Below are positions 1 through 8,888 of a stretch of DNA of 64,000 nt, piece by piece. Position 1 is the stretch's first letter, and the number at the start of each line of letters is the position of its first letter. Under the pieces are notes generated by a model. It did not search any database, was not told where the DNA came from, and saw only the letters and a list, made by a program, of their open reading frames with translations. The stretch comes from an uncultured Draconibacterium sp. (GTDB lineage Bacteria; Bacteroidota; Bacteroidia; Bacteroidales; Prolixibacteraceae), in contig NZ_OY781884.1 in assembly GCF_963677155.1 (NCBI RefSeq), positions 4,336,501 through 4,400,500 on the forward strand, written 5' to 3'. A program made the translations under genes and the position numbers.

Positions 1-419
1 GTAAAATTATGGGGTTTACTTGTTTCTAAGCCAGGTTCTTTCAAAAACAATTTTACCAGAAGTAAAATTTATATAAATCCATCCTAAAGAACATAAAACC
101 AAAGAAAAGAAAAATCAAGCTTTTCTACAGCCATTCTTTCTTCTTTTTACTCGCTATTCCCGGCCACAAATCCAACCGGGGTAAATTCTTCAAGAACTTT
201 CCGCTAAATCATGAAGAAGATTTTCGAAAAAGAACAAGAAGATCTTCAGAAAAGAACATGAAGATTTTCGGAAAAGATCTTGATGAATTCCGGGGAACAA
301 AAGCAACCTCCCAACAAACTGTCAGGAGGCACGAGAGGAGGCCCAATAAAACAGGTTGTTTTAAAAGAAAAATTATGGGCTTTTATTTGGGTTTAAGCTC
401 AGTTATTTGTTAACGGTTG
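1..419. other. Non-coding region with a degenerate tandem repeat
   Basis: No convincing gene is visible. A purine-rich stretch around 212-285 contains two diverged copies of GAAGATTTTCG followed by AAAAGA (starting near 216 and 260), i.e. a short degenerate tandem repeat. Nothing else in the stretch could be assigned. Confidence 0.4.
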
Positions 420-1499
420 TTATTTAATTTTTTTCATCATGTATCCATAAAGCTTATTTATTTTGGAAGTATGACTCTCATATTGTAATGGCCTATATGC
501 AATTGCTTTGTTTATATCGTCATCAGCAAGTCCAAGATGTTTTAATACCTCATCATAGTTCGATGGTTTTTCTTCAATTTTGTCTGCATCATACAATTTT
601 ATTGCTTGCTCTCTCGTAATTTCATCTCGTCTAACCATATTGCTATATTGGCATTTTCTTCGTTCGTAACCATATATCTTATTACGAATGTAATTTGTTA
701 ATGGTTCAGCAATACAATCTAAGTGTTTAGAATATTCTCGATCTGTTTCGTCTTGCCAACCTAATTCTTTTTTTATGATTTCTCCCATCTCCTTGTCTGT
801 TGGATTGTCGATAAAAAACAAAGGTCTAACTTCTCTACTAAATCTTCCTGTCTTTTTGTATATAGAATGTTGAAACATATTTAGTTTTGGAAAGATAAGA
901 AACTCGTTTATTTGTTTCTTTGTGAGGTTGTTTGCGACTTTCATTATGTATTTGAACCTTGTTATATCTTGAATTGAATCAGGAACAAAAGAGTCTTCTT
1001 CTAAAGGAGAAGTCCCATATAGAATGATTGGAACTGAAAAGTCTTTGGCAACTTTTAAAACATTTGCCTTAGTTGCAATATCACATGCCCCACAAATATC
1101 TCCTGAGTGTTTGAGCATATTTTGATAGACTTTTTTTTGAATTTCAAAATCCGGTTTGCAGAATATCTGTTTAACTCCTGTAATTTTTATTGCCCTATCA
1201 ATATTGTCTAAAGCAAGTTGGCTAAATAGACCATTGTCATAGGTCATTGCCAATACTTTAAGATTATAAACATTAACCGCTAGGTGTAAGATATATGTAC
1301 TATCTTTTCCTCCACTCAAAGGGACAAGTGCATCGTATTCTCGATTTTTATTTTTGGCTGACTGAAAAATCTCAATAAGAGCTTTTTCTCCAATCGGTCT
1401 AAAACTTTTATTTGAAGAACATAAAGAACATTCGTTTTTATCATTGAATGTTAATTGTGGATAGTTTTCGTCAAGAAGACAATTTTTGCATATTTTCAT
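420..1499 (-). CDS. PP-loop ATP pyrophosphatase, N-acetyl sugar amidotransferase-like (WbpG/PseA family)
   Basis: The 359-residue protein has an N-terminal pair of CxxC motifs (C4/C7 and C24/C27, likely a zinc ribbon), then a PP-loop SGGKDST at residues 62-68 that adenylates a substrate, and a later GDICGACD motif with C136 and C139. This arrangement fits the WbpG/PseA/WbuX amidotransferase group, which uses ammonia from a HisH-like partner to modify surface sugars. No glutaminase or O-antigen gene lies nearby, so the substrate is open. The gene sits alone on the minus strand in a cassette-like unit bounded by short core sites rather than in a polysaccharide operon, which suggests horizontal acquisition. 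Family membership is inferred from motifs; another PP-loop enzyme is possible. Confidence 0.6.
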   Translation of the reverse strand: MKICKNCLLDENYPQLTFNDKNECSLCSSNKSFRPIGEKALIEIFQSAKNKNREYDALVPLSGGKDSTYILHLAVNVYNLKVLAMTYDNGLFSQLALDNIDRAIKITGVKQIFCKPDFEIQKKVYQNMLKHSGDICGACDIATKANVLKVAKDFSVPIILYGTSPLEEDSFVPDSIQDITRFKYIMKVANNLTKKQINEFLIFPKLNMFQHSIYKKTGRFSREVRPLFFIDNPTDKEMGEIIKKELGWQDETDREYSKHLDCIAEPLTNYIRNKIYGYERRKCQYSNMVRRDEITREQAIKLYDADKIEEKPSNYDEVLKHLGLADDDINKAIAYRPLQYESHTSKINKLYGYMMKKIK

Positions 1500-1544
1500 T
1501 TAAATATCAATTTGTTATGTAGCAGGAATTTTATGTGCTACAAC

Positions 1545-1671
1545 GGCTCGAATATGCGTAGTGCGCGATTTCAAGGCACTTCACTATCAAACCGCTACGC
1601 TGTTTATTAATTGCTTTAAAGTTCAAATTTACCAAATCGCCCCTCATTACGTATATTTATTGTTACAGGGC
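1545..1671 (-). repeat. attC-like spacer hairpin following the 1673-2425 gene
   Basis: Read on the minus strand, the spacer begins with CCCTGTAACAA directly after the gene and ends with GCCGTTGTAGCAC before the next gene. Its two halves pair imperfectly: ATACGTAATG with CACTACGCATAT, and GCGATTT with AAATCGC. A TAACAA start, a CGTTR-type end and a long imperfect hairpin between them are the layout of integron attC sites. No integron integrase is in the window. Confidence 0.45.
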
Positions 1672-1672
1672 G

Positions 1673-2425
1673 TTATTCTTCCCTTTTCCAGTATCTTGGA
1701 TTAATCAGTATAGTATCTGTATCCACCATATTTCCAAAATATTTTCTTATCTGCTCTATTTCCTTTTTCTTTTCAGTATCATACGAATCTATACTAACCA
1801 AAACCATATCCTTTTTCAGTTCGATAATTGTTGCCTTCAGATTCACAGATTTCTTTTTAATCAGTCCGGGCGGAAAATGAGAAAAATCAAAACTTAATTT
1901 GTCACCAATTTTGTAAGAGTCAAATTTTAAAATATTGTTTTCTTTCAAGATTCCGTTCTCAAAAACCAATTGAACATTATTCTTGTTCTTTGTCCATTCA
2001 TATTCCTCCACAAGATATAATCCAGCGTATCTATAATAATTCGGTGCTGAATAAATCAAGAGTTTTGAGTTAAACCAATCTGCATATACGTATCCATTTA
2101 CAAATTTTGGAGAATAATCATTTTGCTTAAAGAAGTCAATGATGTTCAATTTCTGATGTGTCGAATCAACTTTTTCAACTTCTATCAGTGCAAGTTTATT
2201 ATCAATAATTTTCCATGTAGCACAATATCCTCTCCAACATCCAGTGTGGGGGAAATTAAATTCTCCGTATGAGAATGGAGATTTCTCAAATTCGAGCTTC
2301 TCAATAGGAAATGTTTTCAAATAGAAAGTGTCGTTTTCAATAACTAGCAAATCAGATATTTGCTCTGTCGGAAAGCAGTTTAATGTTGAAATCAACAATA
2401 TTAATATCGTAAGAATTTTATTCAT
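1673..2425 (-). CDS. Hypothetical exported protein in cassette-like unit
   Basis: The 250-residue protein begins with a hydrophobic signal sequence ending in a lipobox-like LISTLNC at about residues 11-17, so it is probably exported or a lipoprotein. The remainder is soluble and beta-rich in appearance with no motif I recognise. It is a single gene bounded by inverted core sites (GTTACAGGGC at 1662-1671 and GCCCAGTAAC at 2445-2454, 9 of 10 bases complementary), so the whole gene looks like one mobile unit. Function unknown. Confidence 0.6.
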   Translation of the reverse strand: MNKILTILILLISTLNCFPTEQISDLLVIENDTFYLKTFPIEKLEFEKSPFSYGEFNFPHTGCWRGYCATWKIIDNKLALIEVEKVDSTHQKLNIIDFFKQNDYSPKFVNGYVYADWFNSKLLIYSAPNYYRYAGLYLVEEYEWTKNKNNVQLVFENGILKENNILKFDSYKIGDKLSFDFSHFPPGLIKKKSVNLKATIIELKKDMVLVSIDSYDTEKKKEIEQIRKYFGNMVDTDTILINPRYWKREE

Positions 2426-2453
2426 ATGCAGTGTCTATGTTAATGCCCAGTAA

Positions 2454-2574
2454 CCGTCACTTGTATGTGGTCGGGCGGGATTTCTGAAAGAAATCGTGTC
2501 AGACCCGCAGGAAAGTGGGTACGAGGTCTGACTTGTCAGGCCGCTGAAACCCCCGCCTGCTATATTACAAATTG
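2454..2574 (-). repeat. attC-like spacer hairpin following the 2565-3197 gene
   Basis: On the minus strand the spacer starts at the AGCTAACAA overlapping the end of the 2565-3197 gene and ends at GACGGTTACTGGGC. The outer arms GGCGGGGGTTTC and GAAATCCCGCC pair with one bulge, and the inner arms GTCAGACC and GGTCTGAC pair perfectly over 8 bp. This produces a long bulged hairpin of about 120 nt, typical in size for attC sites. The spacer is visibly richer in GC than the flanking genes. Confidence 0.5.
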
Positions 2575-3197
2575 TTAGCTGCTGGGCTTTTCTTTGATTT
2601 ATAATTGTCAATCTGTTGAACTAAAATTAATAGAATGAAGAATGCCCAAATAACTCCAGATATTAATTTTAATTCTTTACTGTCATATGTAAGTCTCAGA
2701 AGAATTGTCCCCAAAACGACAAATAGTCCAAGTATAAAAAAAATCTGATATGTTTTTTGCCGATAAACAAACTTAGCCCTACGTAATTCTAAGATGATTT
2801 CTTCATCTTTTGGGAACATTTCATTTATTGTTTTTAATGATTGAATCGCTGTTTTTAGGTTTTTCCTACTGTCAGTTTGTGTAGTGGCAAACACATATTC
2901 AATATCATAAAGAAGCTTTTCAAATTTTGATGACTTTCCCTTTAATTGGTTTATAAAGTCAATTATTGGTTTTCTTTTTAGTGCAATTTGTGTCCAATGG
3001 TTACAAATACCCAGAGTTCCGTAATAGTCATTGAAAATCGATGCTATGTCTTCAATTATTTCAATGTCATCTGTTTTGAAATTAATGAATAAGTCAAAAT
3101 GTTTTTCTACAAAGTCGATGAGTGCGATATTATCTTCGTCATCGATTTTATTAAATTCTTCAAATAGTTTGTCAATATTAATATTGGAATCTTTCAT
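2565..3197 (-). CDS. Hypothetical protein with two C-terminal membrane helices
   Basis: The 210-residue protein has an acidic, helical N-terminal domain of about 145 residues and two hydrophobic segments near residues 149-168 and 178-195. It is therefore likely membrane-anchored with a cytosolic head. I recognise no family. The last codons (PAANNL, stop) lie inside the putative core site, as happens when cassette open reading frames run into their recombination site. Core sites GTTAGCTGC (2574-2582) and GCAGCTAAC (3233-3241) bound the unit as a perfect 9-bp inverted pair. Confidence 0.6.
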   Translation of the reverse strand: MKDSNINIDKLFEEFNKIDDEDNIALIDFVEKHFDLFINFKTDDIEIIEDIASIFNDYYGTLGICNHWTQIALKRKPIIDFINQLKGKSSKFEKLLYDIEYVFATTQTDSRKNLKTAIQSLKTINEMFPKDEEIILELRRAKFVYRQKTYQIFFILGLFVVLGTILLRLTYDSKELKLISGVIWAFFILLILVQQIDNYKSKKSPAANNL

Positions 3198-3230
3198 TTT
3201 GCAATTAGTTTCATTTGACTTTCCTCAGCC

Positions 3231-3300
3231 TTGCAGCTAACGGTGGTGGAACCCAAGACCTTGGGTTATTTCCCTATTGTCACTTTGTGTTATAACACCA
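3231..3300 (-). repeat. Partial attC-like site at the outer edge of the cassette-like block
   Basis: On the minus strand this stretch ends in CACCGTTAGCTGC, the core site of the 2565-3197 unit. It contains a perfect 8-bp hairpin AACCCAAG/CTTGGGTT. No gene precedes it, so it would be the remnant of the neighbouring unit or the array boundary. Confidence 0.35.
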
Positions 3301-3623
3301 ATTTGGGTGTATAAACCAAGTTTTTGTTTAAAGTAATTCATCTAATGGATTTTTAAAGTTCTTAAAATTTTGCTCAGAAACATGGGTATATATTTGAGGT
3401 TTACTGATTACAGTAACAAGATTTTACCGAAAAATAGTTATATTTTTCAATATTATCGATAAATATTCGGTGAAAAACGAGACTAATTCATTGGTGATGA
3501 ATAAGGTGTAATTTGTAAACCAACCAATTGTAAGCAATCGGAGTTAATCATTACTTGATAAAAGATAGTGGGGAAGTAAAGGTTGAAGTATAGGATCAAG
3601 AAAAAAAGCTGAGAAAGTGAAAA
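3301..3623. other. Intergenic region without a visible gene
   Basis: This AT-rich stretch lies between the cassette-like block and the XRE regulator. I see no open reading frame with a plausible start, no clear terminator and no RNA gene. Confidence 0.5.
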
Positions 3624-4025
3624 CTATTTTTTCGTAATTAATTTCTCCAATCTGTCCATCATTTCATCTTTCTCTTTCAGCATACGTTCGTAGAGCGCAA
3701 TTTTTTCTTCGTGAAGCTTCATTATTTGCTCTATTGGATGGTTGTTTGTAGTGTAACTCAATGCTATTGAACCATTATCAAATGTATTCGAAATAATATT
3801 TATCGCTTGTTCTTCATCAAAATTCTGAAAAGCTTCCACCGGGATTTTCAACGTATTGGCAATCTCGTGCAATAAAGGCAATTCAATGGTTTCTTTTTGT
3901 TCCAACTGTGAAATCTTTTTCTGAGTCCAGCCTTCACCCAGTTCATAGGCAAGAGCATCCTGTTTAATTCCCAGCATTTCGCGAAACCTTTTCACATTGC
4001 GGCCTTCATGTACTTTTGCTTCCAT
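3624..4025 (-). CDS. XRE-family transcriptional regulator
   Basis: This 133-residue protein has an N-terminal Cro/C1-type helix-turn-helix (about residues 8-65, containing IKQDALAYELGEGWTQKKISQLEQ) followed by a linker and a charged C-terminal coiled coil (EEKIALYERMLKEKDEMMDRLEKL). Such proteins usually act as dimeric repressors. It is the leftmost gene of the mobilisation block and reads away from the two plus-strand genes at 4.2-6.5 kb. Its target is unknown. Confidence 0.75.
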   Translation of the reverse strand: MEAKVHEGRNVKRFREMLGIKQDALAYELGEGWTQKKISQLEQKETIELPLLHEIANTLKIPVEAFQNFDEEQAINIISNTFDNGSIALSYTTNNHPIEQIMKLHEEKIALYERMLKEKDEMMDRLEKLITKK

Positions 4026-4203
4026 AGTTTCTTTTCGTTTTTGAGTTAATCAAAGATAAAAACAATTTTGGTTAACAAAAAGAAATGGAGGTATTAAGCT
4101 GATCCGGTAAAATATCCCCTCAATCAGTATATTTAATTGAGTAATGGATTGGATTATGTCACCCTAAGTGAATTACTTTATACTAACCTTAAAACGTTTT
4201 GTT

Positions 4204-4731
4204 ATGAAGCAAATAATACTCCCGCTGGATGCCAGTCCGTGGGCAGGCCGCGAAATCCGGTGCCCGTTCTCATTAATAGATGCCGTGTTTGATTTTGCAC
4301 AACCCGAATATTATAAGAATACCCTTACTGAACTGGTAACTTTTATGTTCAAACCAAAAATCTATCATAAAAAGTCTCCCGATCATACATTTATTTTCTT
4401 TGCGGTATTACAATCTTTACTCCGGGCAGCTTATCTGATACACTGCAAATCGGGGCAATACAAAATAAATGCTCCTAAAAAAGAATCAACAAAACTTTGC
4501 TATGGCTTCTTGAGCAGCAAAGAATTTCAAAACCCGCTGATTGTTTTTAAAAACGCCTATGCCTGCAAAAGCTTGGAAGGGATGAACCGTGCCTTGTTTG
4601 AAATGGTCAGTTACGCTTTAAATCCGTTCTCCGATTATCCTACGTGGGATTTAATAAGCCCATACATTCATATCAGTAAAATCCTCGATGCTTCCTGGCA
4701 GATTCACCAGCGAAGGGTTGAAGGAAGCTGA
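4204..4731 (+). CDS. Hypothetical protein of the mobilisation block
   Basis: The protein is about 175 residues counted from the ATG at 4204; an upstream in-frame start at 4168 is possible but gives an unlikely N-terminus. It is soluble, rich in aromatic residues, and has no motif I recognise. It precedes the long gene at 4.8-6.5 kb on the same strand by about 100 bp, so the two may be co-expressed. Nothing in the sequence identifies a function. Confidence 0.55.
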   Translation: MKQIILPLDASPWAGREIRCPFSLIDAVFDFAQPEYYKNTLTELVTFMFKPKIYHKKSPDHTFIFFAVLQSLLRAAYLIHCKSGQYKINAPKKESTKLCYGFLSSKEFQNPLIVFKNAYACKSLEGMNRALFEMVSYALNPFSDYPTWDLISPYIHISKILDASWQIHQRRVEGS

Positions 4732-4836
4732 GTCCCGGTAAATTATTCTCTTTTTAGGGATATTTTATTCCATGCCGGAATTCAATATGCCACAAACCTT
4801 TAAGAAATTGTGGACAGAACCGAAAAACCACAAGAT

Positions 4837-6477
4837 ATGAAAACGATTACTGAATCAGGTCTCTCAAAGGTGGAGAATGAAGCGTTAAGAGAAAACCTAT
4901 ACCAGTTAACCTGCGAATTCCCGATCAATTACATCTTCTATCATCCCGGAAAAACAATAGAACCGGCGCATATTACTATTATTACTTCCGGCCCCGGACA
5001 AGTTGAAAGTATAGAATCCCGGAAATGGATTCGCAACAGCAGGGATAAGAGCAATGCCTTGTTCCATGTTATTTTCCAGGAAAAGATGGATTTTGAATAC
5101 CGTACAGGTAACCCCTTTATGGCCTGCTATTGCCGGAGGTCAGCTATTATCTATCAAAAACCAGAGGAAAAAGAATGCCCTGATACAGACTGGCGCTCCT
5201 TTAAAAAGAAATTCAAAAGATACAGGGAAAACTATTACCACGACCATGATATCCTGTTATCCGAAGCCAATCGTTTTCAAAAGCTTGGTTCGCTTACCGG
5301 AATGTTTCTTTCCTTCCTGAACATTTATCAATACAATATCCGTTTCCTTGAAATACTCTGTATCGGGCATTCATTTGATTCCATGGATTTACACCAGCGA
5401 ATCAAACAACTGGCTCATTTTGTTCTCCGTATTGAAGGAGTATTTGTTAAAAAGAACGGGAAGGAATATTCCCTTGTTGCAGAACTGGAAGAAGCTAAGG
5501 AGGTAGCAAAGGGCGGGGATGAAATACGGCTCAATGATAGTTTATATGAAAGTATTGCTGAAGCGGAACTAAAATTACATAAATTAATTTCAACCCGATT
5601 TTCAGAACTCAAAAGGCAAATTAAATCCAATGCCCAGGTACAAACCAACGTTATTGAGCCCGACCCTTCATCAGTGGATAAAGAGTTGTCTCAAATAATC
5701 GAACAGATATTGAAAATACACCCGGTTGAAGAAATCTATTTGTTTCACCAAACCCAAAGTTATCACACGACCACCTATTTTCTGTTGCTAATTGGTGAAA
5801 GGTTGGGAACAGAGACCCTAAGCCGGATTCAGCAATCTGTAAGTGCAAAATCTGAAAATAAACTTACAGTTGTACTGTTAGGGCATCGCAGGTTTGGGAT
5901 TCAAAGCAACCTGTTCTATCAGCAGACTTTCTTCAAAAAAATAATGGTACCGGAAAATCTAAAGTTTCAATCGACTCAGAACCATCCTTCCATTCACTGG
6001 GAAGAGCCATATATCTCTGAGTATCCTGACCTGGATTATTATTGTAATTCAACAATTAACCTCTCTGCGCAGTATTTTGTTTTAAGGAATCATTCGGAGA
6101 AAGGCAATACCGAGGGCATGTTTGATTTGTTTAGCAAATCGGTACTTAGAATATTCAGGACATTTGTGTTTTCAAAACTAAGTTACCTGCCCAATTATTT
6201 ACCGGCATTTAGTCTTTGGAAGTTGTGCGTGTTTGCAGAACCGGAACTTGAGAAAGTAGAATTTTTGTTTGAAAAATGTAGTGGAGAAAACTTTTTCAGA
6301 GAACTGGATAATCACAATCAGTTTTCCCATGGAATCTCTCTGCTATCAGGAGAAAAGCTACTCATCATGGATGAAATTCTCAGATTGTTATTGAAAGAAC
6401 TCGAAGTTACTTGCACCAAAATAAAGGATATGAATACAGGTCAAATATTGACAGGATTGGAGGCTGGTGAAGATTGA
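4837..6477 (+). CDS. Hypothetical protein with two similar halves
   Basis: The protein is about 546 residues from the ATG at 4837; a GTG at 4810 would add nine residues. Two regions resemble each other: one near residues 30-110 (YIFYHPGKT..HITIITSG..LFHVIFQ..) and one near 290-370 (EIYLFHQTQS..YFLLLIGE..LTVVLLGHRR..). Both carry the pattern of a small alpha/beta domain with a strand, a His-containing turn and a second strand. This suggests an internal duplication, perhaps of a nucleotidyltransferase-like fold, but I cannot confirm catalytic residues. No homologue recognised. Confidence 0.55.
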   Translation: MKTITESGLSKVENEALRENLYQLTCEFPINYIFYHPGKTIEPAHITIITSGPGQVESIESRKWIRNSRDKSNALFHVIFQEKMDFEYRTGNPFMACYCRRSAIIYQKPEEKECPDTDWRSFKKKFKRYRENYYHDHDILLSEANRFQKLGSLTGMFLSFLNIYQYNIRFLEILCIGHSFDSMDLHQRIKQLAHFVLRIEGVFVKKNGKEYSLVAELEEAKEVAKGGDEIRLNDSLYESIAEAELKLHKLISTRFSELKRQIKSNAQVQTNVIEPDPSSVDKELSQIIEQILKIHPVEEIYLFHQTQSYHTTTYFLLLIGERLGTETLSRIQQSVSAKSENKLTVVLLGHRRFGIQSNLFYQQTFFKKIMVPENLKFQSTQNHPSIHWEEPYISEYPDLDYYCNSTINLSAQYFVLRNHSEKGNTEGMFDLFSKSVLRIFRTFVFSKLSYLPNYLPAFSLWKLCVFAEPELEKVEFLFEKCSGENFFRELDNHNQFSHGISLLSGEKLLIMDEILRLLLKELEVTCTKIKDMNTGQILTGLEAGED

Positions 6478-6506
6478 AATTAAGAAATTAAATAATATGG
6501 GGTAAT

Positions 6507-6791
6507 TTAAATAAACCAATTAACAACAGACCCCAATAAAACGCTCACAATCACCCATAAAAACCACTTTGGAATACCTACACTTTTCTTTAGTACTTGT
6601 TTATGATCCACAAGAAGTTGCTCCAACTTGTCAGTGTTCAGATCAAACTTAATTTTAGCAGTTTTTAAATGATGCAATTGCCTGGCGATTTCGGGAGCAA
6701 CTTCCTTGATGTCTTTAGTTGTTTGCTCCAGCAGTTCAATTTCGGCAGTTAGGATTTCCAGTAGTTTTTGTTGTGACAAATTTTTTCTCAT
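6507..6791 (-). CDS. Small membrane protein adjoining the relaxase
   Basis: This 94-residue protein has a helical, charged N-terminal portion and a single C-terminal transmembrane segment (about residues 75-93). It begins 4 bp after the relaxase stop codon, so it is translated in the same mob operon. Small C-terminally anchored proteins often follow relaxases in Bacteroidota mobilisable elements; a role in relaxosome docking is inference only. Confidence 0.65.
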   Translation of the reverse strand: MRKNLSQQKLLEILTAEIELLEQTTKDIKEVAPEIARQLHHLKTAKIKFDLNTDKLEQLLVDHKQVLKKSVGIPKWFLWVIVSVLLGSVVNWFI

Positions 6792-6795
6792 GGCA

Positions 6796-7584
6796 CTAAA
6801 GTCTGAATCGTGGTTTTTTTGTTGATTTTATTCTGGGGCGTTTTTGCCTTTCCTGCGCGGTGTAGCTTAAAGCATCAAAACTTTTCTGAATAAGTTTTTG
6901 CAGGTTGCCTGCACTAAACGAACGATGAACAGAACTTGCTTTAATGGATTCATTTCCAATTTGGAATCTAACACCTACTACTTTTTCATCGGAAGCCTGT
7001 TTCAGATGCATTTGAATACCGAATGAATTCATGTGTTCAGCATATTCAAAAATATTCGCTGGCTTCTGCCCTAAAACTTCATTATGCGCATTTATGATCT
7101 GACGGCTCAACCGTTCTTCTTTTGCCTGCTGAATTTCCTTTGCAGTGGTAAATCCCCAATCTTTGGCAATGCTTTCAGCAATACGCTGGACCTTTTTGCT
7201 GATGAAATGGTCTTTGTAGGCTTTCCCTTCAGAATTAATCCGGTTCACAAAAATATGCAGGTGTCTGTGGTCTTTATCTGAGTGCAGAAAAGAGATGTAT
7301 TGATGCTCTTTCAGTTTCATCCGTTCCAGAAAATCATCGGCAAGTTTTGCATAATCATCGTTTAAAAGTTTAATCCCATCCGGGATTGAAGGGCTTAAAA
7401 CCACAGAAAAAGAATTGCGTTCACACCTTGCATTCAGGTTTTGAAATACCCGGAACTCCTGTGCAATTTCTTTTCCGGTTTTACCTGCAACATTATGTCG
7501 GCTGATTTCGATTGCCTCTTTCTTGTTTTTTGCATAGTTGATGGCATTGGAAACATGCGATATACTTTTAGCCTTCCCTATCAT
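6796..7584 (-). CDS. mobB: MobB-type relaxase/mobilisation nuclease
   Basis: The 262-residue protein matches the relaxase fold. An early Tyr lies in INYAKNK (about residue 18), the likely nicking residue. A metal-binding cluster HSDKDHRHLHIFVNRI lies around residues 99-114, containing the HxH and NR signatures. It would cut the transfer origin and lead the strand into a recipient, using a conjugation apparatus supplied in trans. Its start ATG overlaps the end of the upstream RHH gene by 4 bp (7581-7584), a translational-coupling arrangement. The length is typical of short Bacteroidota Mob relaxases, with no helicase domain. Confidence 0.85.
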   Translation of the reverse strand: MIGKAKSISHVSNAINYAKNKKEAIEISRHNVAGKTGKEIAQEFRVFQNLNARCERNSFSVVLSPSIPDGIKLLNDDYAKLADDFLERMKLKEHQYISFLHSDKDHRHLHIFVNRINSEGKAYKDHFISKKVQRIAESIAKDWGFTTAKEIQQAKEERLSRQIINAHNEVLGQKPANIFEYAEHMNSFGIQMHLKQASDEKVVGVRFQIGNESIKASSVHRSFSAGNLQKLIQKSFDALSYTAQERQKRPRIKSTKKPRFRL

Positions 7585-7895
7585 TGTTCAAATTTTTTAA
7601 GGTGCGCTTTTATCAGCTTAATCACTTCTTCCAGTTCAAGGAGAATGGTATCATTCTTCCTGAAATAATCACTTTTAACAAGGTTACTGATGACTGTAAA
7701 ATTCCGGTGAAAAATGTGCAGGTTGTTATAAACTTCCAGTTCTTCGGATGAAAATCGCAGGGTAACTTTCATGTTCAGTGATGCACGCCGTGCAAACTCA
7801 CTGGTACTTAACCCACAATCCTTGGCAGCCATGGCGATGGCTTTCTTTTCAATATTATTTACCCTGAATGATATATACCTTGTACGTGTATTCAT
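7581..7895 (-). CDS. mobA: MobA/MobC-type relaxosome accessory protein
   Basis: This 104-residue protein starts with a ribbon-helix-helix-like segment (RTRYISFRVNNIEKKAIAMA..GLSTSEFARRASL) found in plasmid mobilisation proteins that bind oriT and help the relaxase open the nic region. It is the first gene of the minus-strand mob operon, immediately downstream of a candidate oriT at 7937-7987, and overlaps the relaxase start by 4 bp. Confidence 0.8.
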   Translation of the reverse strand: MNTRTRYISFRVNNIEKKAIAMAAKDCGLSTSEFARRASLNMKVTLRFSSEELEVYNNLHIFHRNFTVISNLVKSDYFRKNDTILLELEEVIKLIKAHLKKFEQ

Positions 7896-7936
7896 ACCCC
7901 TGTTTTAAGCATTAAACATTACCTGCGATTTTCTTC

Positions 7937-7987
7937 CTTTGCGAGTTTAGGAGCAAAGCAAGAGTGCCAAAAGTGCAACGTTGGCAC
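7937..7987. other. Candidate oriT of the mobilisation module
   Basis: Two adjacent inverted repeats lie in the only real gap between the mob operon and the primase: CTTTGC (7937-7942)/GCAAAG (7953-7958), and GTGCCAA (7964-7970)/TTGGCAC (7981-7987). Hairpins just upstream of mobA are the usual setting of a relaxase origin. The nic position itself is not identifiable by eye. Confidence 0.4.
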
Positions 7988-8000
7988 CTCTTGAAATAGC

Positions 8001-8885
8001 TTACCACACAGACCTTCGCTGACGTTGGATCGGAGCGGTCAATAGCCCATTTAAATCCTTTTTACCTTCATAAAGCGCAGACATATCGACACTGTTCGAT
8101 AAGTCGGACAATAACTGCTTTGTCGCCCTTTTTCCAGCTAAATCATTATCGAGATAAAGACCAACTTTTGGATAATTTTGGGCAATATTATGGATGCGGT
8201 TGATAAACGAAACAGAATTCAATACCAAAAAATCTGATTGGTGTGGTAAGCCAGGATAAAGCATTAACAAACTAAAAAAATCAAACATGCCTTCGGTAAC
8301 ACTCAACAATTGTTTACCTGTAGTGAAATAGGAAAAGTCTTTTGGTGCTGCAGCATTTTTATAATACGGATTTCGAAGTTCCCAGCCTCCCGAAACATTC
8401 ACCAAACCTAAAGCGAAGTATCGTTTTTGATTCATCGAATAATGAACCTGACTGGCAAATCGTGCTGCTGTTTTTATATCTATTTTTCTTTCCGATAAAT
8501 ATTTGATCAAAGCCGGGTGCCGAATGGGGAGGATCTTATCGATCTGGATTTTCGGTTCAGGTGCTAATGCAACCAAATTATTCTGCTGTTGAAAATAGAA
8601 AGATGGAATGTTTTTAGCCAGAATCCTCAGAGCATCACTAACACTGCAGTTGTTATTCATTTCAATAACCAGGTCGATAATGTTTCCACCTTTGCCAATT
8701 CCATGATCGTACCAGCGGTTAAGAACTTTGGACACCTTAAATGATGCGTCATTTTCCTTTCTAATCGGACTAAGGTACCAGGCTGAATGTTGGTTTTCTT
8801 TTACCGGTGAGTATCCGGATCTTTTCAGAAATTCTGTTGTCGGAATTTCTCTGGCTTTATCACATTGTACAATAGAAAATCCCAT
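8001..8885 (-). CDS. DNA primase-like protein (CHC2-type N-terminus, Toprim domain)
   Basis: The 294-residue protein has an N-terminal region resembling the primase zinc-binding domain (about residues 15-90, including WYDHGIGKGGNIIDLV) but with poorly conserved cysteines. A Toprim domain follows, with VTEGMFDFFSLL near residue 195 and LYLDNDLAGKRA near residue 245, which supply the acidic metal-binding residues. Such proteins prime lagging-strand synthesis on transferred single-stranded element DNA. It lies 3 bp after the excisionase-like gene and before the mob operon, the standard order in Bacteroidota mobilisable elements. Confidence 0.8.
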   Translation of the reverse strand: MGFSIVQCDKAREIPTTEFLKRSGYSPVKENQHSAWYLSPIRKENDASFKVSKVLNRWYDHGIGKGGNIIDLVIEMNNNCSVSDALRILAKNIPSFYFQQQNNLVALAPEPKIQIDKILPIRHPALIKYLSERKIDIKTAARFASQVHYSMNQKRYFALGLVNVSGGWELRNPYYKNAAAPKDFSYFTTGKQLLSVTEGMFDFFSLLMLYPGLPHQSDFLVLNSVSFINRIHNIAQNYPKVGLYLDNDLAGKRATKQLLSDLSNSVDMSALYEGKKDLNGLLTAPIQRQRRSVW

Positions 8886-8888
8886 AAC

